A DNA stretch of 64,000 bases from Wenzhouxiangella sp. XN79A. Its GTDB lineage: Bacteria > Pseudomonadota > Gammaproteobacteria > Xanthomonadales > Wenzhouxiangellaceae. A program made the position numbers and the translations under genes. The stretch is from the NCBI RefSeq assembly GCF_012272825.1, contig NZ_JAAWWS010000157.1, positions 110,968 to 174,967 on the forward strand, in the 5' to 3' direction. The notes under the pieces are model-generated. The model was not told the DNA's origin. It made no database searches and saw only the letters and a program-made list of their open reading frames with translations. Below, piece after piece: positions 40,094-48,775 of the stretch; position 1 is the stretch's first letter, and every line of letters begins with the position of its first letter.

Positions 40094-42136
40094 TCACTCG
40101 TCGCGGAGGAAGTCGTCCTGGACCAGGGTGATGCCGAACTGCCACAGTGCGGCCAGGTCGGCGGTGTTCTCCACCGGCGGTGCGATCACCTCCACGGCAT
40201 GGCTCTTGGCGTCTCGGGTCAGCGCCTCGAGCGCGGCCCGGGCGGCGTCTCCCTTGCCGAGCGCGCCGGCGAGGTTTCCTTCGAGCTTGATGAAGTCGAA
40301 GCTCAGGTTCTTCAACAGCATGTCGATGCGGGTCTCGAGCTCCACGCCGAGCAGGGCCAGCCGGACACCGCGAGCGACGAAGCGATTGGCGAAGCGCTGC
40401 ACCTCGCGCAGGCTTTCGCGGATCTCGGGTTCGCGGACGCCGACGATCAGGCGCTGGCCGGGCATCTGCCCGCTTTCGATGCGTTCCTGCAGCCAGTCGC
40501 AGAAGGTCTCCTCGGTGATGCTGGGCAGCGACAGACCGACCAGCACGTCGGCATCGTCATCGTCCATGCCTTCGCCGCCGATCACCCGTTCGAGCAGGTC
40601 CCGGTCCAGGTCGGTGGCCAGGCCGGTCTTCACCGCCGCGGCGCGGAACGCGGACGGCAGGATGACCTCGTCGCTGCCTTCGACGCGCAGGCGCGCTTCG
40701 GTCTCGATGATCCGGAACTCGTCGTCTTCCATACTGGTGATCGGAAGGTGGATCAGCCGGAATTCGCGGTTGTTCAGCGCGTGGCGCAGGCGCTCCGACC
40801 ACTGCGCCAGGTCATCGCCGTCGGCCGCTTCGGCGCTGGGCCGGTAGCGGACGTAGCAGTTGCCGCCGGTGCGCTCGGCCTCGTGCAGTGCGCCCTGGGC
40901 CTGGGCCAGCAGCTCATCGCCGCTGAACATCTGGCCGGTGCCCAGTGACAGGCCGACGCTGACGGTGATCGTCGGCGACTTGCCGCCGATCTCGAGGATC
41001 TTGCCGGAGAAGTGTTCGACCAGCCGGGTCGCCAGCGCAACGGTGTCGCCGCGATCGGCGGTGCACTGGCACAGCGCGAGCACGTGATCGGACAGCCGGG
41101 CCGGATACAGGCCTTCGTCGACCACTTCGCCGAACAGTTCGGCCATCTGCTTGATGATCTGGTCCGAGGCCGCGGCGCCGACCTTCTTCTGCAGGCTGGC
41201 GTAGTCGTCGATGGCGACCAGAAGAACGGCGACATGGGTGTCGTCGTCGATCGAGGCGGTGACCTCGCTGAGCGTGGCGATGAACGCCTGGCGATTCATC
41301 AGGCCGGTGACCAGGTCGCGCGAGCGCAGCTTTTCGAGCTCCTGCTGCAGTTCCTCGGAGTCGCCGAGGGCGACCTGTTCGCGAATCATGATCTGGGTGC
41401 AGGCCTCGCCGTCGTAGCGGGCCGGCGAGAAGTCGGCCCGGGCGCGGAATTCGCTGCCGTCGGCGCGCTGGGCCTGGACGTCGATCGGCGCGTCGGGAAT
41501 CTCGCCTTTCGACAGGGCGCGCAGCAGGGTCTTCAGGTCGGTGCCGTCGTTGGCGGCCGGCAGCAGGTCGAGGATGGAAAACCCTTCGAGCTCGTCGAAT
41601 CCGGCGTAGCCGAACTGTTCGAGGTAGCTCGGGTTGGCGTAGATGTGCAGGCCTTCGTGCAGATAGGCGATGGCCTCGCGCGAGGATTCCAGCAGCAGGT
41701 TGTAGCGTTCCTGGATGTCGCTGACCTGGCGCAGCGCCTCGGTCTGCTCGCGGCCGGTCGCGATCAGCCGGGCGCGTTCGCGGATCAGCCGCGCCGCGTT
41801 GCGCGGATCGTCGACGCGCGCGATGCCCTCCATCGAGACCTGGGCGGCGGCCGCGGCGGACTCGGGCTCGGGGTCGGCCAGCGCCAGGATCGGCGGCGCC
41901 GCGGACTGGTTGCGCAGCGCGCGGACCAGCGGATCGAGCAGCGCGTGGCTGCCGGCATGAACGTGGATGACCGCGAGGTCGATCCGGCCTTCGTCCAGCG
42001 TCCGGCTGATCGCGTTGGGCGTATCGGCGAACTGGAAGATCAGCGTCGCATCGCCGACCGCAGTCTCCAGTTCACTGACGATGCCGGGGTCGTCGTCGAC
42101 GATCAGTAGATTGAGTCGATCCTGGCGTTCCGCCAT
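40094..42136 (-). CDS. fimX: FimX-like degenerate REC-PAS-GGDEF-EAL regulator
   Basis: This 680-residue protein has the four domains and length of FimX, the c-di-GMP-binding regulator of type IV pilus assembly. The REC domain (about 8-125) reads IDLAVIHVHAG where a phospho-acceptor Asp is expected, so it cannot be phosphorylated normally. A PAS domain spans about 140-260. The GGDEF domain (about 275-430) has LSDHV at the signature loop, so no cyclase activity is expected. In the EAL domain (about 440-680) the signature is EARL and the later catalytic D-x-x-K region reads FDFIKLEG, so phosphodiesterase activity is doubtful. It is likely a c-di-GMP effector. A GGAGGAG ribosome site precedes the ATG. 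Confidence 0.85.
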   Translation of the reverse strand: MAERQDRLNLLIVDDDPGIVSELETAVGDATLIFQFADTPNAISRTLDEGRIDLAVIHVHAGSHALLDPLVRALRNQSAAPPILALADPEPESAAAAAQVSMEGIARVDDPRNAARLIRERARLIATGREQTEALRQVSDIQERYNLLLESSREAIAYLHEGLHIYANPSYLEQFGYAGFDELEGFSILDLLPAANDGTDLKTLLRALSKGEIPDAPIDVQAQRADGSEFRARADFSPARYDGEACTQIMIREQVALGDSEELQQELEKLRSRDLVTGLMNRQAFIATLSEVTASIDDDTHVAVLLVAIDDYASLQKKVGAAASDQIIKQMAELFGEVVDEGLYPARLSDHVLALCQCTADRGDTVALATRLVEHFSGKILEIGGKSPTITVSVGLSLGTGQMFSGDELLAQAQGALHEAERTGGNCYVRYRPSAEAADGDDLAQWSERLRHALNNREFRLIHLPITSMEDDEFRIIETEARLRVEGSDEVILPSAFRAAAVKTGLATDLDRDLLERVIGGEGMDDDDADVLVGLSLPSITEETFCDWLQERIESGQMPGQRLIVGVREPEIRESLREVQRFANRFVARGVRLALLGVELETRIDMLLKNLSFDFIKLEGNLAGALGKGDAARAALEALTRDAKSHAVEVIAPPVENTADLAALWQFGITLVQDDFLRDE

Positions 42137-42311
42137 GCCTGCTCCTCCGCCGCGTTGTCGGCGAGATTCCGTTCCGTGGACGGCGCCGCGATCCGGTCCG
42201 ATCCAGCCTCGTTCGGATTCCCGTTCGAATGGTTCTGTTCTCGTCCTTCCCCCGTTGCCGCCGCATTCTACGCCGACCGCGCCGCCGGCGCGACGTCCGC
42301 GGCGCGCCCGG

Positions 42312-43313
42312 CTACAGCACCGGCAGCTTGTACGGCGCGCCGGCCCGTTCGCGGACCAGCCGGGGAACCAGGTAGCCGGGCAGCACGACGCGCAGGGCGT
42401 CCACCAGGCCGCGCGCGCGCGGCTCGTCGACGTCGAAGTGCGCGCTGCCCGCGACCCGGTCGAGCAGGTGCAGATAGTAGGGCAGGGCGCCGGCCTCGAA
42501 GCCGGTCTCCATCAGCGCCTGCAAGCGCTCGGCGTCGTCGTTGACGCCGGCCAGCAGCACGGCCTGGTTCAGCACCCAGGCGCCGGCATCGCGCAGCCGG
42601 CCGAGCGCGGCCGCGGCCGCGCCGTCGAACTCCTGTGCATGGTTGGCGTGGACGACCACCACGCAGTCCCAGGGCAGCCCGGCCAGCCAGTCGGTCAGGC
42701 CGGCGTCGACCCGGGCGGGCAGGGTCACCGGCATCCGGCTGTGGATGCGCAGGCGGCGGATGTGACCGAGATCGAGCAGCCGGTCGGTCAGGCGCCGCAG
42801 GCGATCGGTGGTCAGCATCAGCGGATCGCCGCCGGACAGGATGAGCTCGCTGACTTCGCGGTGCGCGCGCAGGTAGTCGGCCAGCGCGTCCCACTCCGAC
42901 GGCACGGCCTGGGCTTCGGAATAGGGAAACTCGCGCCGGAAGCAGTAGCGGCAGTGGATGGCGCAGGCGCCGGTGGTGATCACCAGGACCCGACCGGTGT
43001 ACTTGTGCAGCAGGCCGTGCCCGGCGCGGCTGGCCGTATCGCCGACCGGGTCGGCGCTGAAGCCTGCCACATCGATCCGCTCCCGGGTCAGCGGCAGGAC
43101 CTGTCGCAGCAGCGGGTCGTCCGGGTCGCCGGGCCGCATCCGGTCGCTGAACGCGCGCGGCACGCGCAGCGGAAACGGGCTGTCCGGGTCCAGTCCGACG
43201 GCACCGGCATCGAGACCGAGATGGGCCAGCAGTGCATGGCCGTCGCGCCACCCGTCGCGCAGCTGCTGCTGCCAGTTCAGGGTCGACGAGGATGGCTCCG
43301 GGACAGGTATCAT
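42312..43313 (-). CDS. epmB: EF-P (R)-beta-lysine 2,3-aminomutase
   Basis: EpmB isomerises lysine to (R)-beta-lysine, which EpmA attaches to Lys34 of EF-P. The 333-residue radical SAM enzyme has the cluster motif Cys117-x3-Cys121-x2-Cys124 (GACAIHCRYCFRREFPY), the LSGGDPLM motif and PLP-binding HLLDRVAGSAHF near the C-terminus. The first 80 residues match EpmB rather than the longer clostridial KamA. The ATG at 43313 is divergent from efp, leaving a 108-bp shared promoter region. epmA is not in the window. Confidence 0.95.
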   Translation of the reverse strand: MIPVPEPSSSTLNWQQQLRDGWRDGHALLAHLGLDAGAVGLDPDSPFPLRVPRAFSDRMRPGDPDDPLLRQVLPLTRERIDVAGFSADPVGDTASRAGHGLLHKYTGRVLVITTGACAIHCRYCFRREFPYSEAQAVPSEWDALADYLRAHREVSELILSGGDPLMLTTDRLRRLTDRLLDLGHIRRLRIHSRMPVTLPARVDAGLTDWLAGLPWDCVVVVHANHAQEFDGAAAAALGRLRDAGAWVLNQAVLLAGVNDDAERLQALMETGFEAGALPYYLHLLDRVAGSAHFDVDEPRARGLVDALRVVLPGYLVPRLVRERAGAPYKLPVL

Positions 43314-43421
43314 AGCGGGCTTGATTCGAAACGCGACGGGTCGGTCGCAGGCAACGGGCGCGGGCCGGTCCCGCAGCGAGCCCCATTGTAGAAGACCGGC
43401 AAGCAAACCAGTGGAGACAAC

Positions 43422-43991
43422 ATGGCAAGTTACGGATTGAACGACGTCAAGAACGGCCTGAAGGTGCTGATCAACGGCGATCCCCACACCATCACCGACA
43501 CCGAATTCGTCAAGCCGGGCAAGGGTCAGGCCTTCACCCGCTTCAAGGTCCGCAACCTGAAGACCGGCCGGGTGGTCGAGAAGACGATCAAGGCCAACGA
43601 AACGCTCGAGGGCGCCGACGTGTTCGAAAAGGAGGTCCAGTACCTCTACTCCGACGGCGAGTTCTGGCACTTCATGGACCCGGACAGCTTCGAGCAGCTG
43701 GCCGCCGACGCGTCGGCCATCGGCGACAACGCCAAGTGGCTGAAGGAAGAGGACCGCTGCCAGATCACGCTGTTCAACGGCGAGCCGATCACCGTCATGC
43801 CGCCGAACTTCGTCGAGCTGAAGGTGGTCCAGACCGACCCCGGCGAGCGCGGCGATACCTCCGGGGGCGGCGGCAAGCCGGCCGAGCTGGAGACCGGCGC
43901 GGTGGTCCGAGTACCGCTGTTCATCAACGAAGGCGAAGTGCTGCGCATCGACACCCGTTCCGGCGAGTACGTCTCGCGCGTCAAGGACTGA
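43422..43991 (+). CDS. efp: elongation factor P
   Basis: EF-P has 189 residues and enters the ribosomal E site to help proline-proline bond formation. The three domains are complete. The modification loop is [11 protein letters not shown] with Lys34 as the target, matching the EpmAB type (beta-lysylation), in accord with epmB divergent next door. The ATG follows a GTGGAGACAAC ribosome site. Its stop is 7 bp before the deaminase gene start, which may be co-transcribed. Confidence 0.97.
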   Translation: MASYGLNDVKNGLKVLINGDPHTITDTEFVKPGKGQAFTRFKVRNLKTGRVVEKTIKANETLEGADVFEKEVQYLYSDGEFWHFMDPDSFEQLAADASAIGDNAKWLKEEDRCQITLFNGEPITVMPPNFVELKVVQTDPGERGDTSGGGGKPAELETGAVVRVPLFINEGEVLRIDTRSGEYVSRVKD

Positions 43992-43998
43992 TCGCCCG

Positions 43999-45327
43999 AT
44001 GGGTCGTCAGGCGCTGCTGCCCGAATGGGTGGTCCCGGTCGTTCCCGAAGGTCGGGTGCTGACCGGGACCGCGGTGGTCCTGGACGGCGAGCGCATCGAA
44101 GCGCTGGTGCCGATCGCCGAGCTCGACGCGGCCTGTCCGGACGCCGAGCGCATCGATCTGCCCGGCCGCGCGCTGATGCCGGGGCTGGTCAACATGCACA
44201 CCCACAGCGCGATGGCGCTGCTGCGCGGGCTGGCCGACGACCTGCCGCTGATGCGCTGGCTCGAAGACCACATCTGGCCGGCCGAAGGTCGACTGATGGG
44301 GCCGGACTACGTGCGTGCCGGCACCGAGCTGGCGATTGCCGAGATGCTTCGGGGCGGTACCACGACCTTCAACGACAACTACTTCTTCCCCGACGTCACC
44401 GCCGAGGTCGCGGTCCGGGTCGGCATGCGGGCCGTGGTCGGAATGCCGGTGATCCGGTTTCCGACCGCCTGGGCGCAGACCGAGGACGAGTACTTCCGCC
44501 GCGGGCTGGAGGTCCACGAGCGCTTCCAGGGCGAGCCGCTGGTCGGCGTCACCTTCGTCCCGCACGCGCCCTATTCGGTCGACGACTCGGCCTTCGAGCG
44601 CATCCGGACGCTGGCCGAGGAGCTCGACCTGGTGGTGCACCTGCACCTGCTGGAAGCCGCCGGCGAGATCGAGTCCAGCCGGCGCGAGCACGGCATGCAT
44701 CCGCTGGACCGGCTCGAGAAGCTCGGCCTGCTGGGGCCGCGCCTGCTGGCGGTGCACATGACCCAGCTGAGCGCCGCCGATATTCTGCGGCTGGCCCGGG
44801 CCGGTGTCCACGTGGTGCACTGCCCGGATTCGAACCTGAAGCTGGCCAGCGGCATCTGCCCGGTCGCCGAACTGGACGCCGCCGGCGTCAACGTCTGCAT
44901 CGGCACCGACGGCGCGGCCAGCAACAACGACCTGGACCTGCTGGCCGAGACCCGGCTGGCCGCGCTGCTGGCCAAGGGCCGCTCGGGCAATCCCGAGGCC
45001 GTGCCCGCCGCGCGCGCGCTGTCGATGGCCACTCTTCACGGCGCGCGGGCGCTGGGCATGGAAGATCGGATCGGCAGCATCGAAGCCGGCAAGCAGGCCG
45101 ACCTGGCCGCGATCCGGCTCGACTGCATCGAGACCGAACCGGTTCACCACGTCATCTCCCAGCTGGTCTATGCCGCGCCGCGGTGCCAGTTCACCGATGT
45201 CTGGGTGGCCGGACGGCGGCTGCTGAACGACCGGTCGCTGACCACGCTGGACGAGGCCGCGCTGCTGACCCAGACCCGGAATTGGCGCCAGCGGATCGCG
45301 ACCCTCCCGACCGAGGCCGACGCATGA
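43999..45327 (+). CDS. mtaD: 5-methylthioadenosine/S-adenosylhomocysteine deaminase-type amidohydrolase
   Basis: This 442-residue TRZ/ATZ-family metal-dependent hydrolase has metal ligands in NMHTHSAMALLRG (about 64-76), the central His residues in VHLHLLEAAGEIE and AVHMTQLS, and the final Asp in CIGTDGAASNNDLD. The N-terminal and C-terminal small beta domain brackets the barrel. The Pseudomonas homologue lies directly upstream of ubiG and deaminates methylthioadenosine. The same order here supports MtaD, though related enzymes use other aminopurines. The ubiG start overlaps its stop by 4 bp. Confidence 0.88.
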   Translation: MGRQALLPEWVVPVVPEGRVLTGTAVVLDGERIEALVPIAELDAACPDAERIDLPGRALMPGLVNMHTHSAMALLRGLADDLPLMRWLEDHIWPAEGRLMGPDYVRAGTELAIAEMLRGGTTTFNDNYFFPDVTAEVAVRVGMRAVVGMPVIRFPTAWAQTEDEYFRRGLEVHERFQGEPLVGVTFVPHAPYSVDDSAFERIRTLAEELDLVVHLHLLEAAGEIESSRREHGMHPLDRLEKLGLLGPRLLAVHMTQLSAADILRLARAGVHVVHCPDSNLKLASGICPVAELDAAGVNVCIGTDGAASNNDLDLLAETRLAALLAKGRSGNPEAVPAARALSMATLHGARALGMEDRIGSIEAGKQADLAAIRLDCIETEPVHHVISQLVYAAPRCQFTDVWVAGRRLLNDRSLTTLDEAALLTQTRNWRQRIATLPTEADA

Positions 45328-46091
45328 ACAGCTCTTCTGCCCCCGAATCCGAATCCGAAGCCCGTCCCGCCGGCGACCTCGTGACCGACCGGGAAAACCT
45401 CGACCCGCGCGAGACCCGGGCCTTCGACCGGCTGGCGTCGCGCTGGTGGGATCCCGAGGGCGAGTTCCGCCCGCTGCACGACATCAACGGTCCGCGCGCC
45501 GACTGGATCGAACAGCGCGCGGCGCTCGACGGCGCCGCGCTGCTCGACGTCGGCTGCGGCGGCGGCCTGTTGACCGAAGCGATGGCCGAACGCGGTGCGC
45601 GCGTCACCGGCATCGACCGGGCCGGCAAGGCACTGAAGGTGGCCCAGCTGCACCGGATCGAGTCGGGTCTGGAGGTCGACTACCGCGAGGTCACCGCCGA
45701 GGCGCTGGCCGCGGAGTCGCCGGGCGCCTACGATGTGGTCACCTGCCTGGAAATGCTCGAGCACGTGCCCGAGCCGGCCAGCGTGGTCCGCGCCTGCTTC
45801 GCGCTGGCCCGGCCCGGCGGCCAGCTGTTCTTCAGTACCATCAACCGCTCGCCGCTGGCCTGGGCCACGGCCATCGTCGGTGCCGAGTACCTGCTGCAAC
45901 TGCTGCCGCGCGGCACCCACCGCTACGATCGGCTGATCCGGCCGTCCGAACTGGCCGGCTTCGTGCGCGCTGCCGGCGGTGACGTGGTCGAGATCGCCGG
46001 CATGCACTACAACCCGTTCTCGCGCAGCGTGCGCATCGACGGACGGCCGCGCGTCAACTACCTGCTGCACGCCCGCAAGCCCGAGGCATGA
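45324..46091 (+). CDS. ubiG: ubiquinone biosynthesis O-methyltransferase
   Basis: UbiG performs both O-methylations of ubiquinone synthesis using S-adenosylmethionine. The 255-residue class I methyltransferase has motif I LLDVGCGGGLLTEAMA (about 73-88), EMLEHVPEP (motif II) and the C-terminal ISPSEL-like RPSELAGF region. The phrase FDRLASRWWDPEGEFRPLHDINGPR near the N-terminus is diagnostic. It starts within the stop of mtaD, and its stop overlaps the start of the HAD phosphatase, so the three are co-translated. Confidence 0.96.
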   Translation: MNSSSAPESESEARPAGDLVTDRENLDPRETRAFDRLASRWWDPEGEFRPLHDINGPRADWIEQRAALDGAALLDVGCGGGLLTEAMAERGARVTGIDRAGKALKVAQLHRIESGLEVDYREVTAEALAAESPGAYDVVTCLEMLEHVPEPASVVRACFALARPGGQLFFSTINRSPLAWATAIVGAEYLLQLLPRGTHRYDRLIRPSELAGFVRAAGGDVVEIAGMHYNPFSRSVRIDGRPRVNYLLHARKPEA

Positions 46092-46771
46092 CCGGCTCCG
46101 CCCTGCGCGCCGTGCTGTTCGACCTGGACGGCACGCTGGCCGATACCGCGCCCGACCTGGTCGGCGCGGTCGCCCGGCTGCGCGCGCGGCTGGGCCTGGC
46201 CGAGATCGATCTCGGCCACCTGCCGCCGCTGGCGGGGCAGGGTGCGCTGGCGCTGATGGCTGCCGGCGTGCCCGAACTCGACGAGGCGCAGCGCGAGGTC
46301 TGGCGATCGGCCTACCTCGAGGACTACCGCGCCCACTGCTGGGACGACAGTCGGCCCTTCGACGGCGTGCCCGACCTGCTCGAGCGACTCGACGCGATGG
46401 GCCTGAAGATCGGCGTGGTCACCAACAAGCTGCGCGCGCTGGCCGAGCCGCTGATCCGCCGGGCCGGTTGGGCCGACCGGGTCGCTGCGCTGGTCGGCGG
46501 CGACGACACGGATCGTCCGAAGCCGGCTCCGGACCCGGTCGAACAGGCCTGCCGCCTGCTCGGTGTCGCGCCCGGCGAGGCGGTGATGGTCGGCGACGAT
46601 CGGCGCGACATCCAGGCCGGCCGCGCCGCCGGAAGCCGGACCGTCGCTGCGGCCTGGGGCTACCTGGCAGCCAGCGAGGATCCGGCCGGATGGGGCGCGG
46701 ATGCCCTGATCCGGCGCCCGATCGACCTGCTCGCCGCGCTGGCCGAGATCCAGACCGGAACGCTGCGATGA
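46088..46771 (+). CDS. mupP: HAD-family phosphatase (MupP/Gph-like)
   Basis: This 227-residue HAD hydrolase with a helical cap has motif I LFDLDGTLADTAPD (nucleophile Asp15), motif II VTNK, motif III Lys in RPKPAPDP and motif IV GDDRRDIQAGRAAG. It would be called phosphoglycolate phosphatase by similarity. However, the ubiG-adjacent copy in Pseudomonas is MupP, the MurNAc-6-phosphate phosphatase of the cell-wall recycling route with AmgK and MurU. Synteny favours MupP; sequence alone does not decide. It overlaps ubiG and hslO by 4 bp each. Confidence 0.8.
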   Translation: MTGSALRAVLFDLDGTLADTAPDLVGAVARLRARLGLAEIDLGHLPPLAGQGALALMAAGVPELDEAQREVWRSAYLEDYRAHCWDDSRPFDGVPDLLERLDAMGLKIGVVTNKLRALAEPLIRRAGWADRVAALVGGDDTDRPKPAPDPVEQACRLLGVAPGEAVMVGDDRRDIQAGRAAGSRTVAAAWGYLAASEDPAGWGADALIRRPIDLLAALAEIQTGTLR

Positions 46772-47682
46772 GCGACGATCCGCGCGAGCCGCCGACCGGC
46801 GATCATCTCCAGCGCGTGCTGCTCGAAGCGGCCAACGCGCGTTGCGTGGTCGTCCACCTCGATCGCGTACTCGCCGAGGTGCTGGCCCGCGGGCCGTATC
46901 CGCCGGCGGTGGCCGGTCTGCTCGGCGAAGCGCTGGTCGTCACCGCGCTGTGCTCCAGCGGGCTGAAGTTCGAAGGACGGATCAGCCTGCAGCTGCGCAG
47001 CGGCTCGGCGCTTTCGCTGCTGATGGCCGATTGCACCGACGACGGCGGCCTGCGCGGGCTGGCGCGCTTCGATGCCAAGGCCCTTGCGGCCGGGTCGGCC
47101 GGGTCGGTGGATCTTCGCAGGCTGGCCGCCGGCGGCACGCTGACGATGACGCTGGAGCCGTCCGATCGCGGCCAGACCTACCAGGGCATCGTGCCGCTGC
47201 TCGGTAGCGGCATGGCCGAAGCGATGGAAGCCTACTTCCGCCAGTCCGAGCAGCTCGAGACCCGCATCCGGGTGATCGTCCGCGACGGCGCAGCGGCCGG
47301 AATCCTGCTGCAGAAGCTGCCCGGCGAGGCGCCGGACCCGGACGGCTGGAACCGGCTGGGCCGGCTGCTCGACACCGTGTCGGTCGACGAGTTGCAGGCC
47401 ACCGACTCGGCGACCCTGCTGCACCGCCTGTTCCACGAAGAGCCGCGCCGGCTGTTCCCGGCCCGGCCGCTGGCCTTCCACTGCCCGTGCTCGCGCGAGC
47501 GCGTGATGGCGGTGCTGCGCAGCCTCGGCGAGGCCGAGCTCACCGATATCCTCGAGAGCCGGGGCGAGGTCGACGTCGACTGCCAGTTCTGCAACGAGAA
47601 CTACGCCTTCGACCGGCTGGACCTGGAACAGCTGATCCGCAACGACGCCCCCGAGGTGCCCGATGGCGGAAGCATCCACTGA
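46768..47682 (+). CDS. hslO: redox-regulated chaperone Hsp33
   Basis: Hsp33 holds unfolding proteins under oxidative stress. The 304-residue protein has the family core and the C-terminal redox switch, Cys239-x-Cys241 (HCPCSRER) and Cys272-x2-Cys275 (DCQFCNENY), which bind zinc when reduced. The C-terminus extends a little past the switch. It starts within the stop of the HAD phosphatase, and its last 20 bp overlap the start of the next gene. Confidence 0.95.
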   Translation: MSDDPREPPTGDHLQRVLLEAANARCVVVHLDRVLAEVLARGPYPPAVAGLLGEALVVTALCSSGLKFEGRISLQLRSGSALSLLMADCTDDGGLRGLARFDAKALAAGSAGSVDLRRLAAGGTLTMTLEPSDRGQTYQGIVPLLGSGMAEAMEAYFRQSEQLETRIRVIVRDGAAAGILLQKLPGEAPDPDGWNRLGRLLDTVSVDELQATDSATLLHRLFHEEPRRLFPARPLAFHCPCSRERVMAVLRSLGEAELTDILESRGEVDVDCQFCNENYAFDRLDLEQLIRNDAPEVPDGGSIH

Positions 47683-48523
47683 GTCGTCGCTGGACTGGTG
47701 TCGGGCGCGCTACCTGGTGCCCGGGCACCCGCTCACCCTGACCCTGCCGTACGCCGATCCGGCCGATCGCGACGCGCTGCTTGCGCTGCGCGCGCTGATC
47801 GGCGAGATCGCCGCGGTGCCGGGCGATGTCTCCGAGCCCGACGTCGCGCGGCGCAAGCTGGGCTGGTGGATGGACGCGCTCGACGACCACTTGCCGCACC
47901 CGGTGATCCAGGCCTATCTCGAAAGCGGCGCGGCCGAGCGCGCGCCGACCCGAATGCTCGGCGGACTGGTCGCGGCGGTCCGCGCCACCATCGATGCGCC
48001 GCGCTTCGATACCGAAGCCGAGCTCGACCGACATGCCCGCGCACTGGCCGCGCCCGCCGCGCAGGCCGAGGCAGCGCTGGTCGCGCCCGACGGTGTCGAC
48101 ACCACGGTGGTCGAAGAACTGGAGCGGATGGCCGCAGCGGCCTACCGGATCCGGCTGGCCCGCGACCTGGTGCTGGACGCGCGCCACGGTCGCTGGTCGG
48201 TGCCGCTGGAGCTGCGGGCGGAGTTCCAGCTCACCCGGGCCCAGGTCGCCGAGGGTGACGCGCCGCACCGCGTCCGCGCGCTGCTGGCCCACCTGGCCGG
48301 TCAGGGCGTGCAGGCGATCGAGGCCGGGCGCCAGGCGCTGCCGACCGCGGCCGCCTGGCGCCATCGCCACGCCGTGCTCACCGCCGAGCTCGACCGCCGG
48401 CTCGGGCTGTTGCTGGTGCGCAAACCGTCACGGGCACTCGAGCAGCGCCTGTCGGCGTCGGGACCGCGTGCGGCATTCGGTCTCTGGCGACAGGCCCGGC
48501 GGCTGCGTCGAGCGGCCCGGTAG
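47663..48523 (+). CDS. squalene/phytoene synthase-like protein with degenerate motifs
   Basis: This 286-residue all-helical protein of the squalene/phytoene synthase superfamily is closest in look to the NDUFAF6-like branch. The first Asp-rich motif (normally D-D-x-x-D) is replaced by LRALIGEIAAVP (about 32-43). The second survives only as LARDLVLDARHGRWSVPLE (about 166-184). Catalysis of prenyl transfer is therefore doubtful. It begins inside the end of hslO (20-bp overlap), so it is the last gene of the mtaD-ubiG-mupP-hslO run. Its function is not known. Confidence 0.7.
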   Translation: MAEASTESSLDWCRARYLVPGHPLTLTLPYADPADRDALLALRALIGEIAAVPGDVSEPDVARRKLGWWMDALDDHLPHPVIQAYLESGAAERAPTRMLGGLVAAVRATIDAPRFDTEAELDRHARALAAPAAQAEAALVAPDGVDTTVVEELERMAAAAYRIRLARDLVLDARHGRWSVPLELRAEFQLTRAQVAEGDAPHRVRALLAHLAGQGVQAIEAGRQALPTAAAWRHRHAVLTAELDRRLGLLLVRKPSRALEQRLSASGPRAAFGLWRQARRLRRAAR

Positions 48524-48688
48524 GCCGGCTGATCGCACTCGGGTTGCCCGGCCGGCGGCATTGACGAGCCTGAAGGCCGCGGTTCGTTCGGTCGCCGAAC
48601 CGAGGTCGCCGGATCGGGTGCCTGCACGGTCTGGACGGTGTCGTGCAAGGTCGGTCGATGAATCGCGTGCCGGCAGACACCCGCTCCA

Positions 48689-48717
48689 TTGCGGCGGTCG
48701 GACCGGCTGCCTATACT
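48689..48717 (+). promoter_or_regulatory. sigma70-type promoter for the subtilase gene
   Basis: TTGCGG (48689-48694), exact 17-nt spacer, TATACT (48712-48717), about 58 bp before the ATG at 48776. This is the only good match in the 252-bp gap after the squalene synthase-like gene. Confidence 0.5.
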
Positions 48718-48775
48718 GGCCGCCGGCTTCGCCGACGTCGCGGCGGTGCCCGGTTCGAATTCCAAGGGAGTTTTC

